Assembly: GCA_027186245.1 (NCBI GenBank)
Contig: CP114498.1
Coordinates: 8,301,001-8,365,000, forward strand
Length of the DNA stretch: 64,000 bases
From: Coriaria nepalensis
Lineage: Eukaryota > Streptophyta > Magnoliopsida > Cucurbitales > Coriariaceae
Direction: 5' to 3'
The position numbers and the translations under genes were made by a program. The notes under the pieces were generated by a model. It had not been told where the DNA came from and did no database searches. It saw only the letters and a list, made by a program, of their open reading frames with translations. Positions within the stretch are counted from its first letter, which is position 1. Every line of letters starts with the position of its first letter. Shown here piece by piece: positions 13,501-25,165 of this stretch.

Positions 13501-16500
13501 TTGAAATTTAAACTATTGTACTGGCCCAAAACCCATCAATATTTATTATTTACCCCAAGAAAAGGGATATGACGGACAAAAATACTGGCGAATGAGTGTG
13601 ATCTATTTAGTGCTATCTATTATATGCCGCTTTGAGGCATGATTCTGTTGAATCTATTGCAATGAACTTATTTTGTTTGTTTATTATTGTTGGTTGTTTG
13701 CGGTTAAAACTTAACTATTCCCTTTCAACTCAGCATGCTGCCACCATGGCCCTTGGTCACTCACATCTGGAAGCATGCGAAATCATGTTTAGTGAGCTGG
13801 GGATATATATTGATGAGGTATCATTGGAGACGGAGGCAAAACCAAAGTGGAAGGTACAGTCTAAACATGGACGTAAAAATGTTTGTTTGGTTTTTGTTGG
13901 GGAGAGGGGGGGCTGGATACCCAAATGCTTTAACAGAAACTTAAACCGATTGGTTATGTGCTTTTCTTGTTTATTACCTGATTCATTGGCTATTTATACA
14001 TACATTGACATTATTTACCATGTTCTAACTTTCTTATCTCGGAGAATATCCTATCAGTTCAAAATTTATTATGGTTTTTATTCATCCCCACTATTAACTT
14101 AAATGTAGATGGCTAATTGAGTTGTACTTGTGCAGACTCAGAAATCTCGTCGTGAAGAGCTTCGTACCCATATTGCAAATATATATCGCACTGTAGCTGA
14201 GAAAATTTGGCCTGGAATGCTGGCACGAAAGCCATTTTTGCGTCGGGTTTATATCAAGTTCATTGACGACACTATGAAACAGATACTTACAGCCCCTGCT
14301 GAAAGTTTTCAAGAGATGCAACCTCTCCGCTATGCACTTGCTTCTGTTCTAAGATCATTAGCTCCAGAATTTGTTGAATCAAAATCTGAGAGGTTTGACC
14401 CCAGAACTAGAAAGAGGCTTTTTGATCTTCTTTTGTGTTGGTGTGACGATTCAGGCAGTACATGGGGTCAGGATGGTGTCAATGATTATCGTCGTGAAGT
14501 TGAACGGTACAAGTCTTCTCAACATGCTCGGTCAAAAGACTCCGTGGACAAAATATCTTTTGATAAAGAACTGAGTGAACAGGTTGAAGCAATCCAGTGG
14601 GCCTCCATGAGTGCCATGGCTTCGCTCCTATATGGGCCATGCTTCGATGACAATGCAAGAAAAATGAGTGGCAGGGTGATATCTTGGATTAACAGTTTGT
14701 TTATCGAGCATGCACCTAGGGCTCCATTTGGTTACTCACCAGTTGATCCAAGAACCCCATCCTACTCTAAATATACAGGAGAAGGCGGTCGTGGAGCTTC
14801 TGATCGTGATAGGCACAGGGGAAATCATAGTCGTGTTTCTTTGGCAAAATTGGCTTTAAAAAATCTTCTGCTCACCAACCTGGATCTCTTTCCTGCTTGT
14901 ATTGATCAGGTAATGTGGCTTTCTTTTTTGCATTTACTCGAAGCTTGTCTACTTCTATTTCATACTTGAGTTATATGGCTTCTCTATGCTATCATATAAT
15001 GACACCCCACTTAAATCTTGGTTTGCAATGTTGTACCCTTCTTCTATTAGTTGTGAATTTTTTCAATTTTGGAGATTGTAGTTCATTAGGGCAATATAAT
15101 GGGAGATTAATTAACTTATATATTCTTTTTCATCCAGTGCTACCATTCTGATGCTGCGATAGCTGATGGTTACTTCAGTGTGCTTGCTGAGGTCTACATG
15201 CGGCAAGAGATACCAAACTGCGAAATCCAGCGACTCTTGAGCCTAATTCTCTACAAGGTGGTGGATCCATTGAGGCAAATCCGTGATGATGCACTTCAAA
15301 TGCTTGAGACACTCTCCGTCCGAGAGTGGGCCGAGGATGGCATTGAAGGCTCGGGCAGTTATCGAGCTGCAGTTGTTGGAAACCTTCCTGATTCCTACCA
15401 ACAATTTCAATACAAGCTTTCATGCAAACTTGCCAAATATCATCCGGAATTGAGCCAACTCCTCTGTGAAGAGATTATGCAGAGACAACTTGATGCTGTT
15501 GATATAATAGCACAACATCAGGTCCTAACATGTATGGCTCCATGGATAGAGAATCTCAATTTCTGGAAACTAAAAGACTCGGGTTGGAGTGAAAGATTGT
15601 TAAAAAGCCTTTACTACGTAACGTGGCGGCATGGTGACCAATTCCCTGATGAAATCGAAAAACTATGGAGCACGATTGCTAGCAAGGCCAGAAATATTAG
15701 TCCCGTTCTTGATTTCTTGATCACAAAAGGGATTGAAGATTGTGATTCCAATGCATCAGCTGAAATAAGTGGTGCATTTGCTACATATTTCTCTGTTGCG
15801 AAGCGGGTAAGTTTATATCTTGCACGAATATGCCCTCAACGCACAATTGATCACCTAGTTTACCAATTAGCACAGAGGATGCTGGAGGATAGCATTGAGC
15901 CAGTTGTTCCAATTAAGAATGATGGACTTGGAAATTTTGTATTGGAATTCTCTCAGGGGCCCACAGTGGCCCAGGTTACTTCTGTGGTAGATAGCCAACC
16001 ACACATGTCCCCCTTACTTGTTCGTGGGTCTCTTGATGGACCTCTAAGGAATACTAGTGGGAGCTTAAGTTGGCGAACGGCAGGAGTAACGGGCCGAAGT
16101 GCCTCAGGCCCATTGAGCCCAATGCCTCCTGAGCTAAGCATTGTTCCTGTAAATGCAGGCCGATCGGGACAGCTACTTCCTGCCTTGGTTAACATGTCGG
16201 GTCCCTTAATGGGGGTTAGGAGTTCGACTGGAAGTATAAGGAGCAGACATGTATCTAGAGATAGTGGAGACTATCTCATTGACACACCAAACTCAGGTGA
16301 AGATGGATTGCATTCTGGGGTTGCTACTCATGCAGTAAGTGCTAAAGAGCTTCAATCTGCTTTGCAGGGTCATCAACAACATTCATTGACTCATGCCGAT
16401 ATAGCATTAATCCTACTCGCTGAAATTGCCTATGAGAATGATGAAGATTTCAGAGAGCACTTGCCCTTACTCTTCCACGTCACATTTGTTTCAATGGATA

Positions 16501-18206
16501 GCTCAGAAGACATTGTGCTAGAACACTGTCAACATTTACTTGTTAATCTGTTATATTCACTTGCGGGCCGGCACTTGGAGCTTTACGAGGTGGAAAAATG
16601 TGACGGAGAAAACAAGCAGCAGGTTGTGAGTTTAATCAAGTACGTCCAATCAAAACGAGGAAGCATGATGTGGGAAAATGAGGACCCTACACTTGTCAAA
16701 ACAGAGCTTCCAAGTGCAGCACTTCTATCTGCTCTAGTTCAGAGCATGGTTGATGCTATCTTCTTCCAGGGTGACCTACGTGAAACTTGGGGGGCTGAGG
16801 CTCTGAAATGGGCTATGGAGTGCACATCAAGGCACCTTGCTTCTCGGTCCCACCAGATTTATCGGGCCTTACGGCCCAGTGTCACTAGTGACACATGTGT
16901 AGCCCTTCTCCGTTGCCTTCATAGATGCTTAATAAACCCAGTCCCTCAGGTTTTAGGGTTCATAATGGAAATATTATTGACTTTACAGGTGATGGTAGAG
17001 AATATGGAGCCTGAAAAGGTCATACTTTACCCTCAACTCTTTTGGGGATGTGTAGCTATGATGCATACGGATTTTGTCCATGTCTACTGCCAAGTGCTTG
17101 AACTCTTCTCTCGCGTGATTGATCGATTATCATTCCAAGACAGAACGACGGAAAACGTTCTCCTTTCAAGCATGCCAAGAGATGAGCAAAGTATGAGTGG
17201 TGATATAGGAGATTTTCAACGGATTGAACCTAGGAGCGCATATGAGATGCCACGATCCAGTGGGACCCTGCCTAAATTCGAAGGGGTGCAACCTCTTGTT
17301 CTAAAAGGGCTCATGTCAACTGTTAGCCACGGGGTTTCAATTGAGGTCCTTTATAGAATCACGGTCCACTCATGTGACTCTATCTTCGGCGATGCAGAGA
17401 CCAGACTTCTAATGCACATAACCGGCTTACTCCCCTGGCTCTGTTTACAGCTGAGCAAAGACCCAATAATGGGTCCTGCTTCACCGTTACAACAGCAGCA
17501 CCAAAAAGCTACCTCTGTTGCGGCCAACATCTCAATCTGGTGCGAAGCAAAATCAATGGACGAATTAGCCACTGTTTTCACAGCATATTCACGAGGAGAG
17601 ATCAGAAGTGTAGAGAATCTCCTTGCTTGTGTCTCTCCTTTACTCTGCCATGAATGGTTCCCTAAACACTCTGCATTGGCTTTCGGGCACTTGCTAAGGC
17701 TACTGGAAAAAGGACCAATCGAATACCAACGGGTTATACTTCTTATGCTTAAAGCATTGCTTCAACACACTCCCATGGATGCTGCTCAGAGCCCTCATAT
17801 GTATGCAATTGTATCCCAATTGGTTGAAAGCACTTTGTTCTGGGAAGCATTAAGTGTTCTAGAAGCCCTTTTGCAGAGCTGTAGTTCATTGACCGGGTCC
17901 CACCCTCATGACCCGGGATCATTTGAAAATGGGCTCGGTGGAGTAGATGATAAAATGCTGGCTTCTCAGACGTCGTTCAAAGCTCGTAGTGGGCCACTAC
18001 AGTATGGAATGGGTGGGTCTGCTTTTGGCACAGGTTCTGTTCCAGCCCAAGGTGGTGGCCTGAATGAGTTGGGATTGTCGGCAAGAGAGGTAGCTCTGCA
18101 GAATACGAGGCTGATTCTTGGTCGGGTGCTTGAATGCTGTGCTCTTGGAAGAAGAAGGGATTATAGAAGGTTAGTCCCTTTTGTGACCAGTATTGGTAAT
18201 CCTTGA
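7527..18206 (+). CDS. FURRY/MOR2/TAO3-type cell morphogenesis protein
   Basis: Seventeen exons: 7527-7622, 8137-8255, 8657-8702, 9240-9312, 9397-9454, 9860-9955, 10044-10161, 10232-10498, 10881-10982, 11151-11508, 11636-11749, 11929-12560, 12650-12846, 12961-13183, 13734-13853, 14136-14909 and 15138-18206. They sum to 6462 nt, or 2153 aa, close to the usual plant length of about 2150. The protein begins [18 protein letters not shown]. The N-terminal cell-morphogenesis domain (about 50-600) is followed by ARM/HEAT-like helices and a C-terminal domain coded by the long last exon, ending in [14 protein letters not shown] Ser/Gly-rich linker around [20 protein letters not shown] separates two conserved blocks. 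Yeast and animal relatives are scaffolds for NDR/LATS kinases with MOB proteins in polarity and morphogenesis; the plant role is less defined. No frame breaks or missing blocks were found. Very high conservation across the whole length makes identity secure. Confidence 0.95.
7791..7807. repeat. G17 homopolymer in FURRY intron 1
   Basis: Seventeen consecutive G on the plus strand inside the first intron. It is length-prone in sequencing and could form a G-rich structure in DNA or pre-mRNA. Confidence 0.9.
7835..7863 (+). repeat. Copy of FURRY exon-15 segment inside intron 1
   Basis: These 29 nt match 13771-13799 of FURRY exon 15 (coding [10 protein letters not shown]) at 28 of 29 positions, same strand. 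The difference is A for G near position 22 of the match. The similarity stops at both ends. A chance match of this length in a 64-kb window is negligible, so it looks like a short templated duplication of coding sequence into an upstream intron of the same gene. Confidence 0.8.
8402..8459 (+). repeat. 29-bp tandem duplication in FURRY intron 2
   Basis: Two adjacent 29-bp units (8402-8430 and 8431-8459) differ at one base (G to A). Each begins TGTTTCTGTATT and ends ACATAAAATATA. No function is apparent. Confidence 0.9.
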
Positions 18207-19036
18207 TTTTAATTTTATTTTGCTAACTTGTATTTCTAAGTTTAGGTGGTTAATTTAGGGGGAAAATTTGTGTGGGGCCAAAGTTTGTATATATACATCA
18301 CTAGATGTTTTTTTTGTCTCTCTTTGCAGTAAAGCAGTCATATGATCCTTGATTTCATGAGTGGATACTATTTTCCATTGCTTAGCTGTTAAATTTTTTA
18401 ATTTCTTTCTTATGGTTAGTAATTAAAAATCTATTTGCTGATTGATGTCATGGTTGTGTTACAGCTATTCGATCCTAATTTTATTTACCCGTTTTCAATT
18501 GAAGTTTACTATTTCAGATGATGAGTAATTTTTGTGCAAATGTGTTACCGGTAGATGGTGAACCAATTTATCTCAATTTATTTTATATTTAATTGAGATA
18601 AATCGATTTATCATAACGCTTCAAATGAAAGAAAGAGAGTGGTATAATAATGCATATGATCGTAGTAGATGGACATACAAACATGCACTTTATGACTCGC
18701 TTAACAAGTACAGCTTCACTTATTTTTCAATACAATCAATCAAAAAAAGGTTGAGAGGAATCCGTCTATTACAGATACAACCCCTCAAGAAATTCTGATG
18801 ATAAGATTAAGTCAATTACAGATCTAACAAGCACCAAATAAGAGGAACAAAGCAGTACAATATGCACATAAAAATACTGTAGATGGACATGCAAATAAGC
18901 ACTTTTGTACTCGTTTAACAGAGTACAGCTTCGCTTATTATTCAATACAACCAATCAAACCACAAAAAACCCTAGTTTTTCCCAAGGGACTCCAGCTAAT
19001 CCTTACTTTTTATACAAATGAAAGGCTCGGCCAATA
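18207..19036. other. Convergent 3' region between FURRY and AVT6
   Basis: Tail-to-tail spacer of 830 bp holding both 3' UTRs. Apart from an 80-bp direct repeat on the AVT6 side (listed separately) I see no coding or RNA gene. Confidence 0.6.
18665..18959. repeat. 80-bp direct repeat in AVT6 3' flank
   Basis: Copies at about 18665-18745 and 18879-18959 share the order GTAGATGGACAT, CGTTTAAC-like text, AGTACAGCTTC and TTCAATACAA, with roughly 10-15 scattered differences. They are 214 bp apart and lie just downstream of the minus-strand AVT6 stop codon, so they probably fall in its 3' UTR or just past it. Origin could be a local duplication that also copies a polyadenylation region; this is inference. 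Confidence 0.75.
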
Positions 19037-21297
19037 TCATTCCCGGGTTGATGCCTTCTTGAACAAGGCATAAGCGTTGCTATATATCGCCACAAGGTTT
19101 GAAAAAACAGCGAGACCAATCATGAATATGCCCAATATCTTGTCCTTCTGTGTTGCTATATGACGAGGGTCCCTATAAAATAAACCAAGACATAATCAAT
19201 CATCCAACAACCTTAAAAAAATCAAAAAAAAAAAAAGCCCAGATAGAAAGCTAACTAACCATAAGGTAATCAAAGCGGGGAAAATGAACCCAAGGCAGAC
19301 AGCAGCAGTAGCTCCGGTAAATTGAAAGGCATCCCAAATGCTCGGAATGAAATTCGCTCCCAAGAAAATAAGGCCTAAAAGCACAAAGGACATAAGCCCA
19401 AATCTCAAATTGCTTTGAACCAAAGGCCTAGATAATGGAAAGAGAAGGCCGTCTATGTTAAGCCGTAAAGGGTAGAAGACAATCGGAAAAACGAGTATTA
19501 GGTGGGCGGCATAGCTGACCCGAACCGCATCATTAAGCATCTGACTGTATTTGATTCCAAGGTCCATGTCAAAGTTTGCAAGCACATCGTCCAGAGTTGC
19601 ATCACCAAATAGAAGGAATCCGAAAATGCTTGTCATGACGTAGACAGTTGAGCAAAGAGCAAGTGAGGTCTGGACCACTGCCTTTATTTTCCTAGGATCT
19701 TCTAATTCATTGTTTATGCTGTGGACTGCAATCAAGGAGGGGAAAAAAAAGTAATAAGATAATTGGGCCAATGAAACCCCAGTTTCTCTGAGTTGCTATT
19801 TCAAGGGCAAATCCAGACTACCTCACAAATTAAGGGCCAGTTTGCCTTGGGGATTTAAGAATTCGAGTTATGAAACTCGATTTTTAGTATAAGGTTAGAT
19901 AGATTTGAATTGACACTTACGTATTTATTTACTTAAAGAGCTAGAAAATTTATTAATTTAAATTCCCGTTGGGTTCTCTGAACTCTTGAGCAAACTAATT
20001 AAGATAAAGATTTCCCAAAATCCAATTTCAAACTATTTTCTTGTCATAAAATATACCGAGATTTGCTCAAAACAGAGTAGACCAAATCCAACTTAGATCT
20101 CAACAGAGATAATGATGAAGGAAAATTAGCTCGTGAAGATAAAAAATGAAACACAGGAAATAGAAAAATGATGTTGCATACCATTGTAATGGCAAATGTA
20201 AGCAGTGACAAGAACAGGGACAGCAGTGTATTAGCTTGAAGAATGAGATCAAATCGGTAACATCGGGTAGCAATCTCGGCATCATAATGCTTCCATTAAT
20301 CAACTTAATGACTGATATTCCCACAGTGATAACAAGAAATACCATGGCAAGTGCAACCGATATGGCAGATGTACAACTCAACGAATCTAGAAGTTCATCC
20401 AAAAAAAAAAAAAAAAAAAAAAGAAGCCAAGGAGACCTACTTAGAATTAACATGTAATGAACAGAACTTTGATTGGGAATGTTGAACCAGATTATATCAG
20501 AACTAATATATAGCGAGACAGTAGTATCGTAAAGTAGTAATCATGAAAAGAAGAAACATAAATTTGTCTTCCTCGAAGGACTAGCAAATGTTTTATGGCA
20601 TTAACTGATTCGCTTAAAGCATGCTAAAGGAGCAAAGATTCCGAGAGTTGTAACAAGAAGAACAAAGGTACGTCCAGTCCACCATTCTTCTCCAAACCAC
20701 CCTTGAAGAACACCTTTATGGTGGATCCCACTTGAAGATGTTCCAGATAGCACATCACCTTTAAATAAAATAAAAAAACAACAGATTATATAAGCCTTTT
20801 TAAGACCTTCCCTTAAAAAGATAATAATAAGTGTCAAAGATTTAAGATGTATTACCAATAATGATCATGTAAACGATAAGCACACCAATGTTATTAACTA
20901 GAACTGCTATCTGTAACAGAATCTTTCCGGCTTTTCCGAGCGAATCTTCCATCAAATCTCCGTAAGAAGCAGATTGTCCTGCCTGGCTAAATCGAAGCAA
21001 GAGCTCGATGGAAGCCTCAGTTAAGAAGGCCATAAAGATGATCACGGCGATTCCAATGAAAAGACCTAACACTTTCATAGTTGCAGGCAAAGCCATGATC
21101 CCTGCTCCTACTATTGTGGTTGATAAGTTGAATACAGCTCCAGAAAATGAAGCTCCATTGAACTCAACAAATCCCTGTTCTTGTTCTTCATCTTCGGCTT
21201 CTCGTTGCCTACTGAGCAATAAGGGGGCTTTCTCATTTTCAATTTCTTGACTTCTTTCAGACTCCACCCTTTTTGGTGCAAGATTTCCAATTGTCAT
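19037..21297 (-). CDS. AVT6-type vacuolar amino-acid transporter, one frameshift in exon 3
   Basis: Exons: 21297-20856, 20758-20606, 20386-20182, 19725-19260 and 19172-19037. The start is the ATG of MTIGNLAPKRV. The hydrophilic N-terminus (about 45 aa) precedes FNGASFSGAVFNLSTTIVGA, the first membrane helix of the SLC38/AAAP fold, then about ten more helices. Later text includes TGRTFVLLVTTLGIF, GISVIKLINGSIMMPRLLPD, HSINNELEDPRKI and IWDAFQFTGATAA; the end is LFKKASTRE. AVT6 proteins are proposed to export amino acids from the vacuole. The exons sum to 1402 nt, one too many. The extra base is an A near 20231-20233, where the frame must move from FFKL to TAVPVLVTAYICHYN; skipping it gives 466 aa, normal for the family. 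No other defect was seen. It is either a sequence error or a recent null allele. Confidence 0.88.
20401..20422. repeat. A22 run at AVT6 intron 2 acceptor
   Basis: The plus-strand A run is a T22 tract on the coding strand and lies in the polypyrimidine position just before the exon-3 acceptor (AG at about 20387-20388). It may help splicing, and it also marks a stretch prone to sequencing error close to the frameshift. Confidence 0.85.
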
Positions 21298-22006
21298 CTT
21301 CTGTAATTATATCTCAGATTTTCTCAAGGAGAGAAAGTATCTGTATAGTAAAGAAGATGATGTGAACAATCAGCTATCGAACAGAAATCTGAATGAAAAA
21401 GGCACATCAAACATGAAAATGAACTTTTTTTTTTTAACAATCTGGGCAGAAATTAAGAAAACAGAAGATGGGTTTTTGAACCAAGAAGCTTAGATTTCTC
21501 CGATAGAACCAAGTAGGTGATTCAAAGCCAGAGAAATTTAGAATGTAATCGATCAAAAAAAAAAAAAAAAAAAACCCAGAAAGAAAATTTACCACAACCC
21601 CAAGAAACTCAAAAAAGAAGATTGAATGAATAATAATCAGAGAAAGATCAAAGACCTTCTTGGCTTTTTGATGATTCTGCATGCAAGAAAGAAAGAACAC
21701 TAGCGCAATTACTAAAACAAGGATGCGCAATAAAGGAGGTGCTGACAAAGCTAATTATTTATGAGGTGCTCGGATTCTCTTACATTATTGATGGGAAAGT
21801 TCGCTGCTGTGATCTTGTTTGACGAATCAGAATTCTGAATTTTGTATTCATGTTTTTATTTTTATTTTTTTTTTTTTTTTTGTGTTCCTCTTACTTTTCT
21901 CTTTGTTGAATTTTAAACGTTTTATACTTGTCGTTGTCATGGCTATCAGGTTCTTTGTTCGTACTAAAAATCTGGGGGTTAAAAAATTATTTCTTGAATT
22001 TTGACG
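21298..22006. other. AVT6 upstream region and 5' UTR
   Basis: This should hold the promoter and leader of the minus-strand transporter. It contains A/T runs at 21431, 21555 and 21866. A minus-strand open frame at 21434-21748 is mostly homopolymer-derived F/L/I and I do not accept it as a gene. Confidence 0.5.
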
Positions 22007-22584
22007 GGTTGCAGCATTAGGGATGTGAACCGGGCCGGTTCTAGTCAAAATCGTGAGCCACCGAATAATAATTAGGTCAAAAAATTTTCATCCACGGCTT
22101 GCACAGCCGGCCAAAATCCGGCCAATTCATTAGATTAAATTAAATTTCATATATTGGGTAAATTAAATCAATGTTTAAATTTTGGTTTATAATTTTTGAT
22201 TAAAGAATTCGTATAAATATGTTTACTTCTATAAATAATATTTATATATAGATATGAATCATTATGAAAATCATATTTTATAACCACCAAATATTATATA
22301 ACTTATTTTGATAAGTAAAATATTAAGATAAAGTTAATATCAAGATTAAAAGTACTATAATTATATTCTTCGTATTATTTTTTATTATAATAAAATATTA
22401 TATTAAATCGTCATTATATTTGTTAAAATCTTTTAATGTATTTTAATAAATTTTAACCCAATATTTATATTATAAATGCTATAACCAAATCAAATGAATT
22501 AAAATTCATGGGTTATAGGTGATTGGTCTAGTTTTTGGCTCAGTTCGTAGATGACCGGTTTTTCTGCACACTCCGAGGTTGCAT
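22007..22584. mobile_element. Non-autonomous hAT-like element with 8-bp target duplication
   Basis: The left end reads TTAGGGATGTGAACCGG and the right end reads ACCGGTTTTTCTGCACACTC; reverse-complemented, the right end is GAGTGTGCAGAAAAACCGGT, an imperfect inverted match of the type seen in plant hAT miniature elements (TAGGGRTGTG...). The flanks are GGTTGCAG (22007-22014) and GGTTGCAT (22577-22584), a near-perfect 8-bp target site duplication, the hAT hallmark. The interior is AT-rich with no coding capacity. Total length is about 560 bp. Confidence 0.6.
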
Positions 22585-23133
22585 TTAGAAACTAAAAAGT
22601 ATTATTATTAAGGGTTAATTATAATTTCAGTCACTATATAATTTTCGGTCAATTTTTTAATTCATAAGATCGAATTTCAATAATCGTATTGATGTGACAT
22701 ATTGACATAATATACTATGTCATTAAAAAAATGTATGTATTAGAATTCATCCTCAAATTTTTATTATTTATACTTTTCTCTATTATTTTCTTTAAAATTC
22801 AAATTTTCTTTAAAAAGAAAAAAAAAAAAGAAAGAAAAATTAGGGGAAAAATAAGAAACCTGATCCTATTTCTCAAGAAAAATCATTCAATTTTTTTATA
22901 ACAAAAATAAATCGGATTGAAATCCAGTCATAGGGATTAAAAAGTTATATTTGAACTATAAAGAGATTACAAAATTAACACATATTAATACATAATACAT
23001 CAATAAAATCAATAATATCATTAAAATGGTTATTGAAGCGGTTGTTATTAACATTTAAAATCATAAGGAATGAAAAATGATGGGTAGAAAAATAAATTTT
23101 AGTTAAAATTATAAAATCATTTTTTTTTAAACC

Positions 23134-23469
23134 TAGGGGTAGCCTTTTTTCCCGACACCAATAGGAGTACCGGTATATATATAAACTAAAAACAAAAATT
23201 TTAAAAATAAAAACTAAAATTAAATATATTTGAATTTAAAATTATGATATTTTTTCTTTTAATTCAATTGACTTATAATTAATATAATAAATAATATAAT
23301 TTCTAAAAAAAATAAGTAATTGATTATTTAAAAAAAAAAAAAAGAAATTTGGGACTAAGTACCGTACCGTTACCAGTACCATACCATATCATTACCAAAA
23401 GTATCGGCATCGAACAAAAATGTAAGTTTAGTTTTGGTACCGCTATAGATAGTCTTTTGGTCACCCCTA
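23134..23469. mobile_element. MITE-like element with TAGGGGT termini
   Basis: The left end TAGGGGTAGCC and the right end GGTCACCCCTA form imperfect 11-bp inverted ends. The interior carries accented GTACCGGTA / GTACCGTACC motifs and AT-rich filler. No open frame. I could not define a target duplication because both flanks are homopolymer-rich. Confidence 0.45.
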
Positions 23470-25165
23470 AAAAAATATATACTAATTTTATGTAATATTT
23501 ATGATATTTTAAATGATATAAGATATTTTAATTTTAGTATTCATAGATTTTAAATATTTTTTTTCAATTTATATTTATAATATGATTTAAAGGATTAAAA
23601 TGTAATATTATAAAAATATTAAGGATAAAATTAAATCATTTAAATATTTAGAGATAAAAATTGATAATTCATATCATATGTATGATATATGTATTCATTT
23701 TTAAAATTTAATACATTTAAACATTGATTTAATACTAATTTTTTAGTCCGATTCACTTATAAATAACTTAATTTCAATTTTTATCCCGATTTCAAATCAA
23801 TTTTTTTACGGAGTGGATACTTAAAAAAGAGCATGCAACTTACTTTTCATTCTCTTAACAACTAAACGTGTAACTAGAATTAATCGTATGGTTTAATAGT
23901 TTAAGGCTTTAAATTTTGGATTCACTTACCTACGTTTGAACCCCCAAGTCAAAGCCATTTAGCCCATAGTTACCCTGCTTACGAGTTTATGAATCTACAC
24001 TAAAAGTGAAGACGTATTATGATTACCGTTATTAACAGTAACCGATTCTAAAAAATTGGGCTTAATTTCGCGAAATCACAGCCCAGACAGCCTCTGACCA
24101 CAGTGCTTGCAACCTTAAAACGATCAAATTGAGCACACCCACTAGGCCCACTACAGCCGGTGCTTTGCTTAAGCAATTTCTTGCTAAATTTGCCCAACTT
24201 TGGCTTCATCAGGCGATCGAGGTTGTGAGCTTTTCAGCTTGATTTTGATGGGAAATTTGTGATTGATGACTCTTAAAATCTCAATCCTCCATTTCTAAAT
24301 CATGTTTTTTATTTTCCTTGTCGTCATGTTTAATTCATGTTGAGAATTCTTGCATTTCTCTTTCGTTGATTTCCTCGAGAAAGCGCCTGGAAATAATGTG
24401 GGGGCTTCTTCTTTTCTTGATTTTGGGATTCATTTGACTCCCAACATGGCGTTAAATTTTCAGGCGGGTCTTCTGAAATTTGCCCAATTTTCTTTTTTCT
24501 GCTATTTTTCAGGTTCTTAGAAATTAGAATTAGATGGGCCGTCTCTTTTTGTTGGTTTATTGAAGGGAAAAAAAAAAAAACCTGCGATGTGGGTCATTCC
24601 AGATTTCACGAATGTTTCAGATTGTAATAGTGACTGCTCAGAAATGGATGAGAGTGACTGCTCACTGAATTTTTCCCTGTTTGCCCAGAAGAATTCTGTA
24701 TGGGTATTTTGATATATGTTGATTAATTGAAGATCGTATTTTTGGAGACTTGTTAGTTCCTAGCCTTTTTTTTTTGTTCGCAGATTTGTAGTTTTCCTAG
24801 TTTCCAGCTTTTGATTCTGCTTGTAAGAGAGACTTGTTTTTAAGAAATTAACATCTTAGCACAAAGTGATTTGGCTTTGTATTGATCACACAAAGAAAAG
24901 GCCCTGATCCTTTATTTATTTATTTATTATTATTATTTATTTATGTAATTGCAGGTAAACCCACCTCCTTTTGGCTTCCATTTTTACAAGGTTTGAGCTT
25001 TTGGCCCGAACTCAAGAAGGTTTCTGCTCCCATCGTATTGGGTAGGGTCAGAGTTTCTTCATAATGTAGCTTCATTTTTCAGCTGTATATATATGTATAT
25101 TTATATATATATATATTTTTTTTTAGTTATTTAGGTACCCTTTCTTTCCCTTAAAATACTACTTG
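23470..25165. other. AT-rich spacer and WIT 5' region
   Basis: The first ~600 bp are AT-rich without signal. From about 24060 composition becomes gene-like, and the promoter, leader and at least one 5' UTR intron of the WIT gene probably lie here. A TTTA/TTA microsatellite sits at 24905-24943 and TA repeats at 25085-25115. Confidence 0.5.

Noticed and set aside
21434..21748. Minus-strand ORF upstream of AVT6
   Set aside because: Mostly Phe/Leu/Ile from T runs; lies in the presumed AVT6 leader/promoter.
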